Below are positions 53,840-64,000 of a stretch of DNA of 64,000 bases, in pieces (the first letter of the stretch is position 1; the number at the start of each line of letters is the position of its first letter). Position numbers and translations under genes: made by a program. Below the pieces are notes generated by a model, which made no database searches, was not told the origin of the DNA, and was given only the letters and a program-made list of their open reading frames with translations. Origin of the DNA: Aurelia coerulea. Taxonomy: Eukaryota; Cnidaria; Scyphozoa; Semaeostomeae; Ulmaridae. Location of the stretch: assembly GCA_039566865.1 (NCBI GenBank), contig CM076958.1, positions 9,090,501 to 9,154,500 of the forward strand. Reading direction: 5' to 3'.

Positions 53840-55280
53840 AGCATAGCCTCCAAATCTTTTCTTTTGTCCGAAGTTCCCCTGGGACGCTGACTCATCCTCT
53901 GATCAGATTGCGTTTTCTCCTAAAATTGACCAATAAGGTGCCGTCATTTCATTACTTCTGCGTTTCGCAGCTAGATTTAGGCCATTTTGGGTACCCCCAA
54001 TAAAAAAATAATGCACGCTCGAATAAATCGAATTTTTTGAAAATTTCAACGGGAACAGGATTCTTATACATAGGACCACAAGTGTTCATGTAACCCCCTT
54101 GCCATCACCTAGGATTGAAAAATTATGGCGATTTGAATGTTTGTCTTTGGTATTTTTTCAAACAGGTAGCGGCATCCTGCTCACCCTCCCCCAAAAATTA
54201 GTTTTTTAGCAAAATTATCAAAAATATACATATTTCCATGAATAATTCTTCCGAAATTTCCGAAATTTGCGCTTTACTTCGCCTTGACTTGCGAATTTGC
54301 GACACCTCCAAACTCTGTCCTTCTTTTCTGTATGGTAACTTATGCCTCTCTCTGGTCTGGACCCAACATAACAGGAAAAGGAGGGAAAAGAAATCTTTAA
54401 CGGTGGCGGTGTCGTCATGTTTTTGTTGGTAAAATCATTCATCATCTCAAATGTTTCAAATGGGGAAAAGAAAAGAAAAGAATAGTCTCGTTTAAATGCA
54501 ATGCCTGCTGACTGGAAGAGCTTGACAACAGTTTTATTAAAATCTGAAAGCGCTTCTTGGACTTGGCAACATCGGCAACATCTTCTTCAAAGAACACGCC
54601 ATGAACAAATTTTTTGAATCTCAACAAGAGAGAATATACAAGAATTTTGCCAACTAAAATCATAAGTCTACCCCTGTATCAAAAGGTTTGTTGGAGTTGT
54701 AAAAACAACACAAATTTCACAGACAACAATTACCAAGCTGCTTTTTAAGAAACGCAACCCTCAGATCGCCAAATATTATTAGAAACTGCTGTACACATTC
54801 TTTTTTACAAGAAACTAAGAATTGGGTCAGTGCTGAAAGCTCCTTAAAGAATTTCAGTTCTCTGAGTTTGATAGAGGTTCCATAACAATCTTCATGTTCC
54901 TTACTTGTGCCCTCGTGAACATTTCAAAACAAGGTTTTTGAAGCCTTTCCAATGCTAAGTATTACAGGAAACAAGTGCAAATAAGATAAAGATATGTCAA
55001 GGATTTCCTTCATCTTTATACTGTAAAAATAAATTGTTTCTTAAGTTATATTTTCCCAGTGCTGGAGTTTTGCAATTTTTTGGCGATCTGAGAGTTGAGT
55101 TTTTTACCCTTTCTTATAAAAAATACGTGTTCTGGGAAGAAACTATTTATTATGATACAGGAAGTCCTTGGGATATTTTTACTTTATTTTCACTTGGTTA
55201 TTGTATCATGTTGCTCGGAAGGGGCTCGTAAGGTACTTGAGAAAAGTCTAAACATTAGAAAGGCTTCAAAAACACTGTCT
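53840..55280. other. Gene-free stretch
   Basis: AT-rich sequence with no supported gene. 54885-54955 (CCCTCGTGAACATTTCAAAA, TTTTTGAAGCCTTTCC) is the reverse complement of 56215-56310, so a further copy of the flanks of the inverted repeat described below lies here. The minus frame 54442-54663 has no recognised domain. Confidence 0.45.
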
Positions 55281-55283
55281 CGA

Positions 55284-56215
55284 AATGGGGTTTTACCAAT
55301 CAATGGCCCTGGCCCTATGGCCCTATGGCCCTATGGCCCAATGGCACTATGGCCCTATGGCCCTATGGCACTGTGGTCTTGTATCTTTTATCACGAATAC
55401 CTTGAGTATGAGTTCGACAGTGTATTCGACTAGAATTCGTATAAATATTGCTTCAAATGATCCCCAAATTGATGCACAAAGTTCTCGTTCAGCGAGCGAG
55501 AATTCTCCGAAGTGCCGATGCAGGGAATCACCAGCTGTAACTTTCATTGCTTTGTTGCTGTAGGAAACACGACAAAAGGCCCAGCAGTTGTCAAAACCGT
55601 GCTTCTTATCTCGCTTCTGTTGCGAGATAAAGTAGAGGAAGGGGTTTGGCAAATCTTTACATTTTAGCACTCCCATAGTACCTTAGTCCATTCCCAACAC
55701 AAACATCGGCGTAGGGGGAAATAAAATTTTGGGGGGCTGCCCGATAAAAAATCCATTGTTTAAGAAAATTTTGCCCGACTTAAGGCGGATTTCTGCCCGA
55801 TTATGGCTGATTTTTGCACAATTTTCCGACGCTGGCGGGCTGCAGCCCCCCTTTGACCCCTGTCTCCTACGCCTATGAACACAAACCTGGTCCAATGGAC
55901 ATATTTCATATTTCATATGGTCATATTTCTTACCCTTTTGGTAATCTTTAAGGTATTCGATGATTTCAAAGGGGAATCCCCCACATCACTTCGGGAAATT
56001 CTCACTCGCTGAAGAGAACTTTGTGCATCAATTTGGGGATCATTTGAAGCAATATTTATACGAATTCTAGTCGAATACACTGTCGAACTCATACTCAAGG
56101 TATTCGTAATAAAAGATACAAGACCAAAGTGCCATAGGGCCATAGGGCCATAGGGCCATAGTGCCATTGGGCCATAGGGCCATAGGGCCAGGGCCATTGA
56201 TTGGTAAAACCCCTC
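55284..56215. repeat. Inverted repeat with a 9-bp minisatellite in each arm
   Basis: Left arm about 55284-55530, right arm about 55958-56215. They are reverse complements through GGGGTTTTACCAATCAATGG, a (GGCCCTATG)n tract (55306-55375 and 56130-56192), TACCTTGAGTATGAGTTCGA, and ATTTGTATAAATATTGC-like and GATCCCCAAATTGATGC blocks. The repeat number is nearly the same in both arms. The spacer contains a small hAT-like MITE. Confidence 0.88.
55704..55877. mobile_element. 174-bp hAT-like MITE with 8-bp TSD
   Basis: AACACAAA at 55696-55703 recurs at 55878-55885. Ends are CATCGGCGTAGG and inverted CCTACGCCTATG, followed inside by G-rich and C-rich blocks (GGGGGGCTGCCCG and CGGGCTGCAGCCCCCC). An 8-bp TSD with (CAGG)GGCGTAGG-like ends fits hAT. 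Confidence 0.88.
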
Positions 56216-56634
56216 GAAATGTTCACGAGGCACAGGAAGTAAACATGAAGATTGTTATATGTCTAAACATTGGAAAGGCTTCAAAAATCTTTGTTTTGAT
56301 GTTCACGGGGGTACAGGTAAACTTTGAGTAGCTACTCAAAATCTGATAATCTAAAAAACATTTACACTCATTTTTTTATAAGAAACCGCTTATAAGAAAC
56401 GGTAGGCTCAATTTTTCGAAAGCTAAGAAACAACCCTACCTGAATTGAAAAAAGCTAAGAAACTTCTGCAATTATCAGTTTTAATTTTCCTATCACACTC
56501 AAAAATATTGTGACATTGTGCAGTTAAAGCAACTGTTTGGACATTATTTTGAGTACGAATCATGTTATTTACTCTATGAAGTGTCATCAAGGCCAAAACT
56601 TGATTTCGATAGGGAAGACGACATTTTGACAAAT

Positions 56635-56945
56635 AGAAACCCTAAACGAAACATCAAAGTGACAAGCTTGAACTAATGTTGATAAATTGAAACCCTGAAC
56701 CGAAACTCCAGAAAACAAAGTTAAACTCCAAAGCGAAACCCTAAAGTGAAACCCTAACGTCCAAAGTGGAACTCTGAAGTGAAACCCAAAGTGAAACTCC
56801 AAAGCGAAACCCAAAAGTGAAACCCCAAAGTCCAAAGTGAAACCCCATAGTCTAAAGTGAAACTCCAAAGTGAAACCCCAAAGCGAAACCCCAAAGTGAA
56901 ACTCCAAAATGAAACCCTAAAGCGAAACTCCAAAGTGAAACTCTA
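56635..56945. repeat. 13-bp minisatellite (AAAGTGAAACTCC)
   Basis: About 20 copies of AAAGTGAAACTCC with variants AAAGCGAAACCCC and short deletions. The minus strand is open through it as Phe-His-Phe-Gly-Val-Ser-Leu repeats, an artefact of the repeat. A 41-bp unit (GACCTCCCCAATCAGTCAAC) is also duplicated just after, at 56960-57020. Confidence 0.9.
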
Positions 56946-57402
56946 GAATCTTACAGTAGGACCTCCCCAATCAGTCAACCGCTGAGCGATAGGACCTCCC
57001 CAATCAGTCAACCGCTAAGCGACAGGAGTTCCCCTTCACTAAAGGAGTTACCCCAGCCTCGTGCTGACTTCATATCTATGTGAGCCATGACAATTTTGTA
57101 TCGGAAGAGGACGATGGTGAATTTAATCATGCGAGTTGGCATCAAAAGCAACTATAAGAAGATTCTCCGAGCTTCCAATGGAACTGGTAAGCATTTAAAA
57201 TTTCCACTTCATTCTAATTTCCAATACTTTCCTTACGGCTCTCTACCCCCATAGATTTATCTTGAAAGATTGTTATGACCTATCAGGTAGTTCCTCCGTC
57301 TGCATGCAAGGTTGTTTTAAAATCCCGGTTTGCCCTCGATTATTGTTGTCAAGACCACTTCATTGAAAACAATCACATATCGCAACGTTTGGAAAATCAT
57401 TT

Positions 57403-57958
57403 GAGATTCTCCCAGAGGGGGGGGGGGGCACTCAGCACATACGCATACAGTGGGGTCGGTCCAAGAAATTTTCAGGCAACCCAAATATTTGTACCTACAA
57501 TCGTGGACAAAATATATTGGAACAACGTAAGATTCTACAATTTCAATTGAACAGCCCCCCTTTTTCCCCCGATACAATGTTGCTTGGATGTTTTCAGCTT
57601 CAAGATGCCAACCTACATTGTTTCGGGGGTAAAAGGGGGTGGTGCAAATGTAAGAGTGAGAAGAACTGAGATAATCACCAAAAAATCAAGTTTGTTCCAA
57701 ATATTTTGTCCAGGATTGTAGATATCTGTAAACAAACATCAAAGATCCTGAAACAATGCAAATCTAGGCCAGAATTGCCCCTAAAGAACCCAGAAATAAC
57801 ATTTTGACTATATTTGATGCCTAAAAGTTTTAAAGCATTAATTTCAGTTGGACCCAAAAATATCACTTTCGGCAATACTCTGACCCAAAAATTTTGGACT
57901 TTAACCTGCCCGTATGTGCATGTGCTGAGTGCCCCCCCCCCCCCATGGGGAGATTCTG
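57403..57958. mobile_element. MITE with G-rich TIRs (556 bp)
   Basis: Ends GAGATTCTCCC..G(n)CACTCAGCACATACG and inverted CGTATGTGCATGTGCTGAGT..C(n)..GGGGAGATTCTG. Poly-G/poly-C runs of 13-15 lie inside each TIR. A second MITE is nested at 57495-57721. Confidence 0.78.
57495..57721. mobile_element. Nested MITE (227 bp)
   Basis: CTACAATCGTGGACAAAATA at the left and the inverted TATTTTGTCCAGGATTGTAG at the right, extending to TTGGAACAA. It lies wholly within the previous element. TIR style resembles Tc1/mariner derivatives, but no clear TSD was seen. Confidence 0.75.
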
Positions 57959-57959
57959 T

Positions 57960-58134
57960 TTGATCTTATATATTCAGAGTGACTAGCTTTGAATGGGTAT
58001 AATTCCCGTCGTTTCCCCCCAAAGTCCTCCAGGGCGGCCAAGTACCAGGTACCGTATTGTTCCGTGGTCATTCCCCTTCCGGAACTGGCTGCGCCATTTG
58101 GCAGTTTCCTCATCAACGCAAGAAGAGCCTCCAT
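57960..58134 (-). CDS. Possible first exon of an unidentified gene
   Basis: On the minus strand ATG 58134 (context GTCAGCATGG, favourable for initiation) opens MEALLALMRKLPNGAASSGR, GMTTEQYGTWYLAALEDFGG and KRRELYPFKASHSEY. The composition is balanced and protein-like, unlike the random frames nearby. The frame runs into the MITE at 57958, so the exon end is unclear or destroyed. I do not recognise the family. Confidence 0.33.
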
Positions 58135-58159
58135 GCTGACATGACGTGTGTGGTTTTGT

Positions 58160-58930
58160 TTCTCATAATGAAATATTCATTTCTTTATGAGAAACAAAAG
58201 GTCCCGAGCTTAATTTCTTTAAACAGCACATTTTTAAAAAGACTGCCAAGGTGGCTATTTAGATTTTAAACCCGGGCTTAAAATCTTTTCTTTTAAACCC
58301 GTACATGACTTTCAATTGTGCACTCAAAGAACATTCTTTTCACCCTGCTTCAGAATTTTTCCCTCGAAATGATAGCCGGCTTAAGGAAATATCGACGAAA
58401 AGTATACTCCAAAACGTGAACATTTGTCTAAAAACAATGAAATAGCACGTTTGACAACCGGCTTCAGAAAAATTGCCTTCTTTGCCCGGTGTTAAAAAAA
58501 GAGGCGAAAATGATACCCGGAGTGCACATCCCGTCAGCAAAATATACTAAGTACCCCAACCCCCGGGATTTTAAAGCAAGTAGTAGAGAAGAATTTGCAC
58601 TCAGACATAAGCTTATTTGAGCCTTATCAGTAAAAATCTAATTTTCACTTTCGTTTGAGAAACGGATTTGTAAATGGAAAATTTATTCTATGATTGCAAT
58701 CTGCATGTCATGTCAAGTGCAGAGTGGCAGAATCCATTTCCGATTGATGTCAAAACTGTTTTGAGTGACTGGGGAAATTATGACTGCAAGTTACTCTCGG
58801 GAAAAGTTTCTTAGGTATTTAAAAGTTGAGCCTAATACTGTTTCTTATGAGCTGTTTCCTATTAGCTTTTTCCTATAGAAAATGAGTGTATTGCCATATA
58901 TATTTTTGAAGGAGCTACCAGGGAGGTATG
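58160..58930. other. No feature seen
   Basis: AT-rich unique sequence. A duplicated phrase (GAAATGATAGCCGGC / GAAAATGATACCCGG with GCTTCAGAA) near 58365-58520 hints at an old tandem duplication. Confidence 0.45.
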
Positions 58931-58935
58931 CAGCC

Positions 58936-59410
58936 GACTACCCTCACATGAGAAAACTCAGACCGATCTGAGTTTCAGATCGGTTTGAAATTTGGCTGTG
59001 TCTGCTAATTTACCTCCCCCTCACATGAACATTCTCAGGTCGGTTTTAGTTGAGCTCACTTCCTCTGCACATGAGCATTTCACAAACATTATCTGAATAC
59101 AAACAATGCGTGCGTTCCCCTGTCATTCAGGACAATTATGATTGCATTGTTGAAGATTCATCTTGATTTTTTTGATTGCCAAAGGAACGCAAGGAATGTC
59201 ATTCACACTTGTTTTGAAAATTCATTTCGCCGCGAAACGAAAAAAGTTTCTGCTCACATGAAAATTTCAGGTCGACCTGAAAACTCAAACCGGCCTGAGA
59301 AACCGAAATGAATTTCAGGTTGATCTGAATTTCATTTCGCCTGCGTCATAATGAGTTTCAAACCGATTTGAAACTCAGACCGGTTTGAGTTTGCTCATGT
59401 GAGGGTAGTC
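58936..59410. mobile_element. 475-bp MITE with 55-bp TIRs
   Basis: GACTACCCTCACATGAG and its exact inverse close the element; the TIR continues through AAACTCAGACCGATCTGAG-like sequence to about 55 bp. The interior contains further internal palindromes (CAGGTCGACCTGA, AACCGGCCTGAG). No ORF. Its right end was later hit by the next MITE. Confidence 0.87.
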
Positions 59411-59417
59411 TCAAACT

Positions 59418-59969
59418 AGACTTATGACGATGAGTCCCTTGTATCCCTGCGGTACCTTGCTCACAGGGACTCATAATGAAACAGTTAAAAACCTGACCCT
59501 ATCTTCTGCATTCGATTGATCGAATCTGGATCGAACGACTGCTTCGGCTCTGTTCAACGGTCACTCCTCAGAAAGGAAATGCGACTGAAACCACGGTACG
59601 CAGACACTTACTCAACAAAACTTGGTATTCATCTGAAGAAGAAAGTTCACTTTACCTGGTGAGTGCAAAATAAGTCTTTTAATGCTGCAATTTCCATGTT
59701 TTTAAGACCGAGAAAAAAACCAGAGAAATCTTCAAGTAACTGCTGCAGCAACTTCCTTCAAATTTAGTAAACTGCGTCAATCGAATTGCAGGCTCGAAAC
59801 TGATTGTTCTTCGCCAAATCTCGCATTCTGATTGGTATGCTAGGAATCCCAGCATATTAGGCCTAAATAGGGTCAACTTTTCAGAGTAATATTATGAGTC
59901 TCTGTTGACTGAAGCGCCATCAAGAAGTCAAAGAGCACAGGGAAACAAGAGACTCATCGTCATAAGTCT
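59418..59969. mobile_element. 552-bp MITE with 11-bp direct flank repeat
   Basis: AGTCTCAAACT at 59407-59417 recurs exactly at 59970-59980. Ends are AGACTTATGACGATGAGTC and its inverse. The TSD includes the last four bases of the neighbouring MITE (58936-59410), proving the order of arrival. A partial relative starts at 44826. Confidence 0.9.
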
Positions 59970-59981
59970 AGTCTCAAACTT

Positions 59982-60700
59982 GGGGGCACGACACTTCAAG
60001 AGCACCTCCTGAAAATAAAAAGGGCACTTCATTGTCTATCGCAAAATCTTGGGGGGCTCGTGCCCCCAGTGCGCCCCTGTTCCTACGTCTCTACCTTTAT
60101 CAGCGATAAGTGTTTCCCAATGAAAGAATTGCCTCGGACTTGAAAAAGTTGCGTCGGTCCCAGACCCCCATACAATGTAATGACTTACAATAGCCTATAC
60201 TGACAGATCTTAGCCTGTGCTCTAGACAACTTGAACAGGCTAAAAGATCTGTTCGTTAGTGTTGAGGAGGACACGATGAATGATTTGGTGGATATGAAAG
60301 CCTGCAAGGGACTGCTTCGAGAGTGAACAAATTTCTAACTGATATCGTTATTGCCCACTTTTGGAAAAAACTTGCCTTTTCTTAGAAAAACCCTTTATTT
60401 TCTGGCAGATAAATGGGTTTTATCTAAAAAGTCAACCTTTTCACTTCTAACACAATGGGTTTCTCAGACAAAGCTTGTTTTCCCACTAAAATGTGGATCT
60501 TTCTACGAAAGAAGTATGCTTTCCCTCTCTGAAAACAAACTAGCTGAGTAGCTATGCACGCAGATTTGTATGTCAATTTATTGGATGTTCCCATTCAACA
60601 CGCTAACAGCATTGTGTTTTTCCTGTTTTTGCTACCTCCCCTTACACCATTTTGGCGTCACGTCCGTAACGTTGAATGCGTATTTTTTCCGCCTTATCTT
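59982..60700. other. Spacer before the integrase gene
   Basis: 59985-60098 is G/C-rich at its end (GCCCCCAGTGCGCCCCTGTT then CCTACGTC), resembling the end of a hAT-like MITE, partial. 60580-60700 is T-rich and supplies a polypyrimidine tract before the exon at 60705. No promoter could be defined. Confidence 0.45.
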
Positions 60701-60704
60701 CTAG

Positions 60705-61399
60705 CATGATGCACGGCATGATATTGAGATGCACATCATTCAAGTGATAACTAATATGATACGCTGTTTAGAAGATCCTGCACTCAATGGAAGCGATCCT
60801 GAAACCATACTAGATCGACTTGAGGATGTCATTTCGATAACTCTTAGGCTAGAAGAAAGTAGCAATGCCCCATCGAGAGGTGCAATACACCTGTTACAAA
60901 GTGCCCGTCAACTGCTTCAAGGAGTAATTGGGGAGTCAGAGCTAAGCCAAATCAGCAACCTTACAGCTAATCATGCAATCGGAAGGCCATCCTATGATAT
61001 TCCAATGTCCCAACTGCAATATCTTGTGGAAACAGGTTTTACGGTTCCTGACATAAGTGCAATCTTCCATGTCAGTGTGCGTACTATACGAAGACGGTTG
61101 CAGGCATACAACTTATCTGTCAAACATCAGTACAGCACAATGAGTGATATTTGCTTAGATGATGTCGTGAAGAGGATTCTGGGTGACTTTCCTAATTGCG
61201 GGTTTCGGCGTATGGATGGTTTCTTAAGGAGCAGAGGCTACAGGATCCAACAAAAAAGAATACGCGAAAGTGTCAGGAGGGTGGATCCAGATGGAGTACT
61301 GCTAAGGTCATTGGAAATCCACGTAATCAGACGAAGAGCTTATAATGTGGTTAGACCCCTTGCGTTGTGGCACATAGATGGATATCACAAACTGATACG
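60705..61399 (+). CDS. DDE integrase-core protein, exon A (HTH and first Asp)
   Basis: In-frame from a likely acceptor (TTATCTTCTAG|CAT) or from ATG 60729, to CTGATACG|GTTTGC. Residues from that Met: an N-terminal helical region (DPALNGSDPETILDRLEDVI), an HTH-like segment (VPDISAIFHVSVRTIRRRLQ near 115), a second helical region (GFRRMDGFLRSRGYRIQQKR) and the start of the integrase core with catalytic Asp in LALWHIDGYHKLIR. The strong acceptor just upstream suggests an earlier exon, so ATG 60729 may not be the true start. Splicing to exon B restores a continuous core. Confidence 0.88.
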
Positions 61400-62469
61400 G
61401 TTTGCAAATTTAAACTATTTTATTCAATTTGACTCAAAGCGTCTCTTTTGCACGAAATGCCATGTTCAAGGCCTATGTACGAGTACGAGATGAACTTGTG
61501 AATTGAAGCCTTATGACAAATAGGCTTCATTAACTGCCTTGGAAGTTGGAAGAATGACATGTCAATCGCTTTCGTGTCATTCATCAGCATCTGCAGATGA
61601 CTTCTTCCAAAGTTTCTGTCAGCACAAGAGTTAGAGATTGTGATAGAGCGCATAAACTTGGTTTTCGTACTGGATAGCTACCTCCTTCTGTGTTTCCAAT
61701 ATCATCAATCTTAAGCCTATTTTGATTGCCCCCCCCCCCCTAGTAGACCATTTGTTATAACTCTGCCTGGATAACCATTATGGCCTGGAAACTTTCCGAC
61801 TTTTTGATGCAACTTATTGTGCAACGACTTGAGAAGTTTCATAAAAATATTTTGAAAAATGAGACAATTTACCGGAACTGACTCTATCAATTCTCAAATA
61901 TCAATTTTCGCTAAAAAAATTACCAAAATTGCTATATTTTGTAAATATATTTTGCAGGGCAGTGCCATTTGATGTAATCTATCATGATTTTAATGGTTGG
62001 CTTTAATTAAATTCTATCGCATTTTCCTGATTTTGACCAATTTTGCCACTTTTCTTGACCACACAAAGAAAAATGCTGACGCAAGCAATAATGACGGCTA
62101 ATTTTAGGTTAATTTTTATATTCTCATAAATTACACACCAAATCTGGTTGCCTCTATCTATTTCCGGTGGAGAGTTGGGTAGGAGGGCTTTTTTGCCACC
62201 CTCCCCCCCCGAACCAAAATAGGACGTGTCAGATATAGCCCATCCACTGTAGTATTAGTATAATATAATAGTATTAACGTAAGGAGATATTCCTAGAAAG
62301 ATATTTCCTTGAGATACAGGTTTTGTGACCAATTTAAAACTGATGCTGATACCGGCTAATGCTGAGCCTCTTTAAAGAGAGCTTCCCCAAAAATTTGAAG
62401 GCCAGGTTGAAAGTGGTTTTCAATTATTTTGATGACACAACATGATGATGTGTGCATAATTTTTTTCAG
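61400..62469 (+). other. Intron of the integrase gene
   Basis: Starts GTTTGC and ends TTTTTTTCAG. The retained frame reads about 30 codons into the intron and should be ignored. Contains a C run at 61730 and no recognised repeat. Confidence 0.8.
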
Positions 62470-63013
62470 ATGGCGTCTTGTGGTTCATGGAGGCATAGAT
62501 GGTCACTCTCGCAGAATCATGTTCATGCGATGCAGTAACAATAACAAGTCAGACACTGTTCTTAGTGCCTTCTTGGGTGGTGTTTCAGAGCACGGACTTC
62601 CAAGCAGAGTTAGGAGCGACAAAGGCAAAGAAAACGTCGGTGTTGGTGCTTTCATGTTGAACCATCCTGACCGTGGCCCAAACCGTGGTAGCATGATCAC
62701 TGGTCGAAGTGTCCACAATCAAAGGATTGAGAGATTGTGGAGAGACCTATTTTGTGGCTGCCTATATGTATTCTATGAGTTGTTCTATCGACTGGAGCTT
62801 TGCAATCTATTGGACCCTTGCAGCGACTTCCAATTATTCTGCCTACACTATGTTTACCTGCCAAGAATAAATAGGCACTTGAAGTTGTGGGCAGATGCTT
62901 GGGATCTGCATCCTCTTTCAACGGAACACAACAAATCACCGTTGCAACTCTGGATACGAGGCATTGCGGCCACAAGTTATACAGCAGATGACACCTTGAG
63001 ATCAACGCAAGGA
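62470..63013 (+). CDS. DDE integrase-core protein, exon B (second Asp and Glu)
   Basis: 544 bp from TTTTTCAG|ATGG to CAAGGA|GTAAAT. Joined to exon A it reads [20 protein letters not shown], giving the catalytic series D (HID), D ([12 protein letters not shown], 56 residues between) and E ([10 protein letters not shown], 36 residues between), the DD36E geometry of retroviral-type integrase folds. It continues into an alpha-helical C-terminal part ([36 protein letters not shown]). Proteins of this architecture are common in cnidarians and fish and may be domesticated or transposon-derived. Confidence 0.9.
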
Positions 63014-63014
63014 G

Positions 63015-63734
63015 TAAATCAAAAATTTTCAAATTTTATGAAATGTGCCTACTTTCAAGCATTATCATAAAATGGGCCATGTTTATGAGATTACTTTCCC
63101 CGCTGCTGTTGCTGCAAGGGCTCTTCTAATCGTTAATTACACCATTCATTGGACGCTCCCATTCAGGGATTCTATGCTGATCTTTCTAGATTTGACCCCT
63201 AAAGCTTTAAATAGTTTTGAATGAATATTAGTTGCGACGAACTTAAAGGGGATCTACACAGTTAAAAGCTGACCTGGGCCAAGTTAAAAACATAATCTAT
63301 TGCATTTGGCAACTTTGACATGTGCTGTTTCATTATGTACCTAAAGAAACAATGGGTATGCGGGCGTTTCTTTAGCCTATTTGTAGCATCTACGAGATAT
63401 AGATATCTCTATTCCCTTAAAGTGGTTTCTCACAATGATTTTCTCCAGCAAATAGGTAATAGATGATACATCTTAGGAAATCCTAGTATTATGCGGAAGC
63501 ATCTGGGAGACGTGCGAGGGTATACATTGCATAGTAAGATTGTAGAATAAAGCTTCGTCGAAGTAAATACGCGATCTTGCGAGCAATGAAAGAAGAAAAT
63601 TAACCTCTTTAGCAACACAACAAGAGCGTCTACACTACAATACAATAACATTTTGATCATAATACTAGAATATAACTACAATCAAGCTACAATCGAACCT
63701 AAGTCGTTTGTAAAGTAAACTTTTTTTTTTACAG
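63015..63734 (+). other. Second intron of the integrase gene
   Basis: GTAAAT to TTTTTTTACAG. ATTACACCATTCATTGGACG near 63136 resembles the inverted repeat in exon C. Nothing else recognised. Confidence 0.6.
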
Positions 63735-63845
63735 CAGGAATATGAGAATTATGGCATTGAATGGTGTAATAATCTACCACAAGATTTAACAGATGACATA
63801 GATTCAGATGACATAGATTACACCATTCAATGCCATATCATTTAA
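63735..63845 (+). CDS. DDE integrase-core protein, exon C (C-terminus)
   Basis: After a T-run acceptor (TTTTTACAG) the 36 codons QEYENYGIEWCNNLPQDLTD, DIDSDDIDYTIQCHII join in phase 0 to exon B. EEYGIEW-like ends are typical for this family. The last codons are made by a perfect inverted copy of the start of the exon, and the TAA at 63843 lies in LINE sequence, so the natural C-terminus is probably altered. Confidence 0.75.
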   Translation, partial: QEYENYGIEWCNNLPQDLTDDIDSDDIDYTIQCHII

Positions 63846-64000
63846 GGTCAAGTCGTTCATACGCGCAGCCTGTAAGCAGGACAGTTCGTTTTTCCAATGC
63901 ATACTTCCAAAGTACTCCCTGCGAATGGAACCTGCTAGATGAAGATACCAGAAATTCTGTTTCGATTGGGGAGTTCAAACGCAAATTGCTTGCTCAAATA
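63832..64000 (+). pseudogene. LINE-H C-terminal fragment, running off the window
   Basis: Open in the frame PYHLRSSRSYAQPVSRTVRF, then QSTPCEWNLLDEDTRNSVSI and GEFKRKLLAQI, the conserved end of LINE ORF2 proteins (R..FF.S....WN.L....R.S.S...FK..L). It begins immediately at the exon C inverted repeat and is cut by the window edge. Confidence 0.8.

Noticed and set aside
56587..56907. 106-residue Phe/Gly-rich protein
   Set aside because: It is the minus-strand reading of the AAAGTGAAACTCC minisatellite.
60351..60551. 66-residue ORF upstream of the integrase gene
   Set aside because: It consists of degenerate repeats of CTTTTCTTAGAAAAACC-like and CTTTTC sequence without protein-like composition.

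Overview
This is a AT-rich piece of a metazoan nuclear genome. The evidence is spliced genes with GT-AG introns, a RhoGAP gene closest to animal ARHGAP11A, many CR1/L2-like LINEs, Penelope-like elements with hammerhead motifs, a tRNA-like SINE and many MITE and foldback elements. The mix resembles an invertebrate, most likely a cnidarian such as an anthozoan; that assignment is inference only. There are no prokaryotic operons, rRNA genes, intact tRNA genes or CRISPR arrays.

Two host-type genes can be supported. An ARHGAP11A-like RhoGAP gene lies on the minus strand. Its first coding exon is at 40730-40843, the RhoGAP domain is split between 21511-21607 and 10984-11539, and the tail exons are at 9488-9673, 8442-8559 and 7538-7665. 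All located junctions keep frame. One exon between the first and 21607 was not found. Its introns are very large and hold most of the transposons listed here. At the right end (60705-63845, plus strand) is a three-exon gene for a DDE integrase-core protein with a complete D, D, E set.

Layout. 1-5700: a 13-bp minisatellite and a 3.9-kb imperfect inverted repeat carrying MITEs. 5700-11540: the 3' half of the RhoGAP gene with LINE and SINE relics. 11540-21500: a large intron holding a CR1/L2-like LINE interrupted by an opposite-strand LINE, then two tandem Harbinger-like nonautonomous elements. 21500-40700: more intron. It contains a 240-bp (TCA)n tract beside the splice acceptor, several LINEs, and a 6.4-kb LINE invaded separately by a LINE, a SINE and a Penelope-like element. 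40000-44830: nested DNA transposons up to five layers deep, several with exact target-site duplications (TSDs). 45000-51080: LINE copies, including one with both ORFs open and separated only by an in-frame TAG. 51080-60600: mostly gene-free DNA with long-TIR (terminal inverted repeat) elements, one carrying a Cys-rich ORF, plus minisatellites and MITEs. 60700-63850: the integrase gene, whose end meets another LINE fragment at 63832.

Most reading frames in the window belong to retroelement ORFs (SGNH-type ORF1, endonuclease plus reverse transcriptase ORF2, GIY-YIG of Penelope-like elements). Nearly all of these are truncated or frameshifted. Family labels LINE-A to LINE-H are local names for this annotation. 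Percent identities were not computed; alignments were made by eye.
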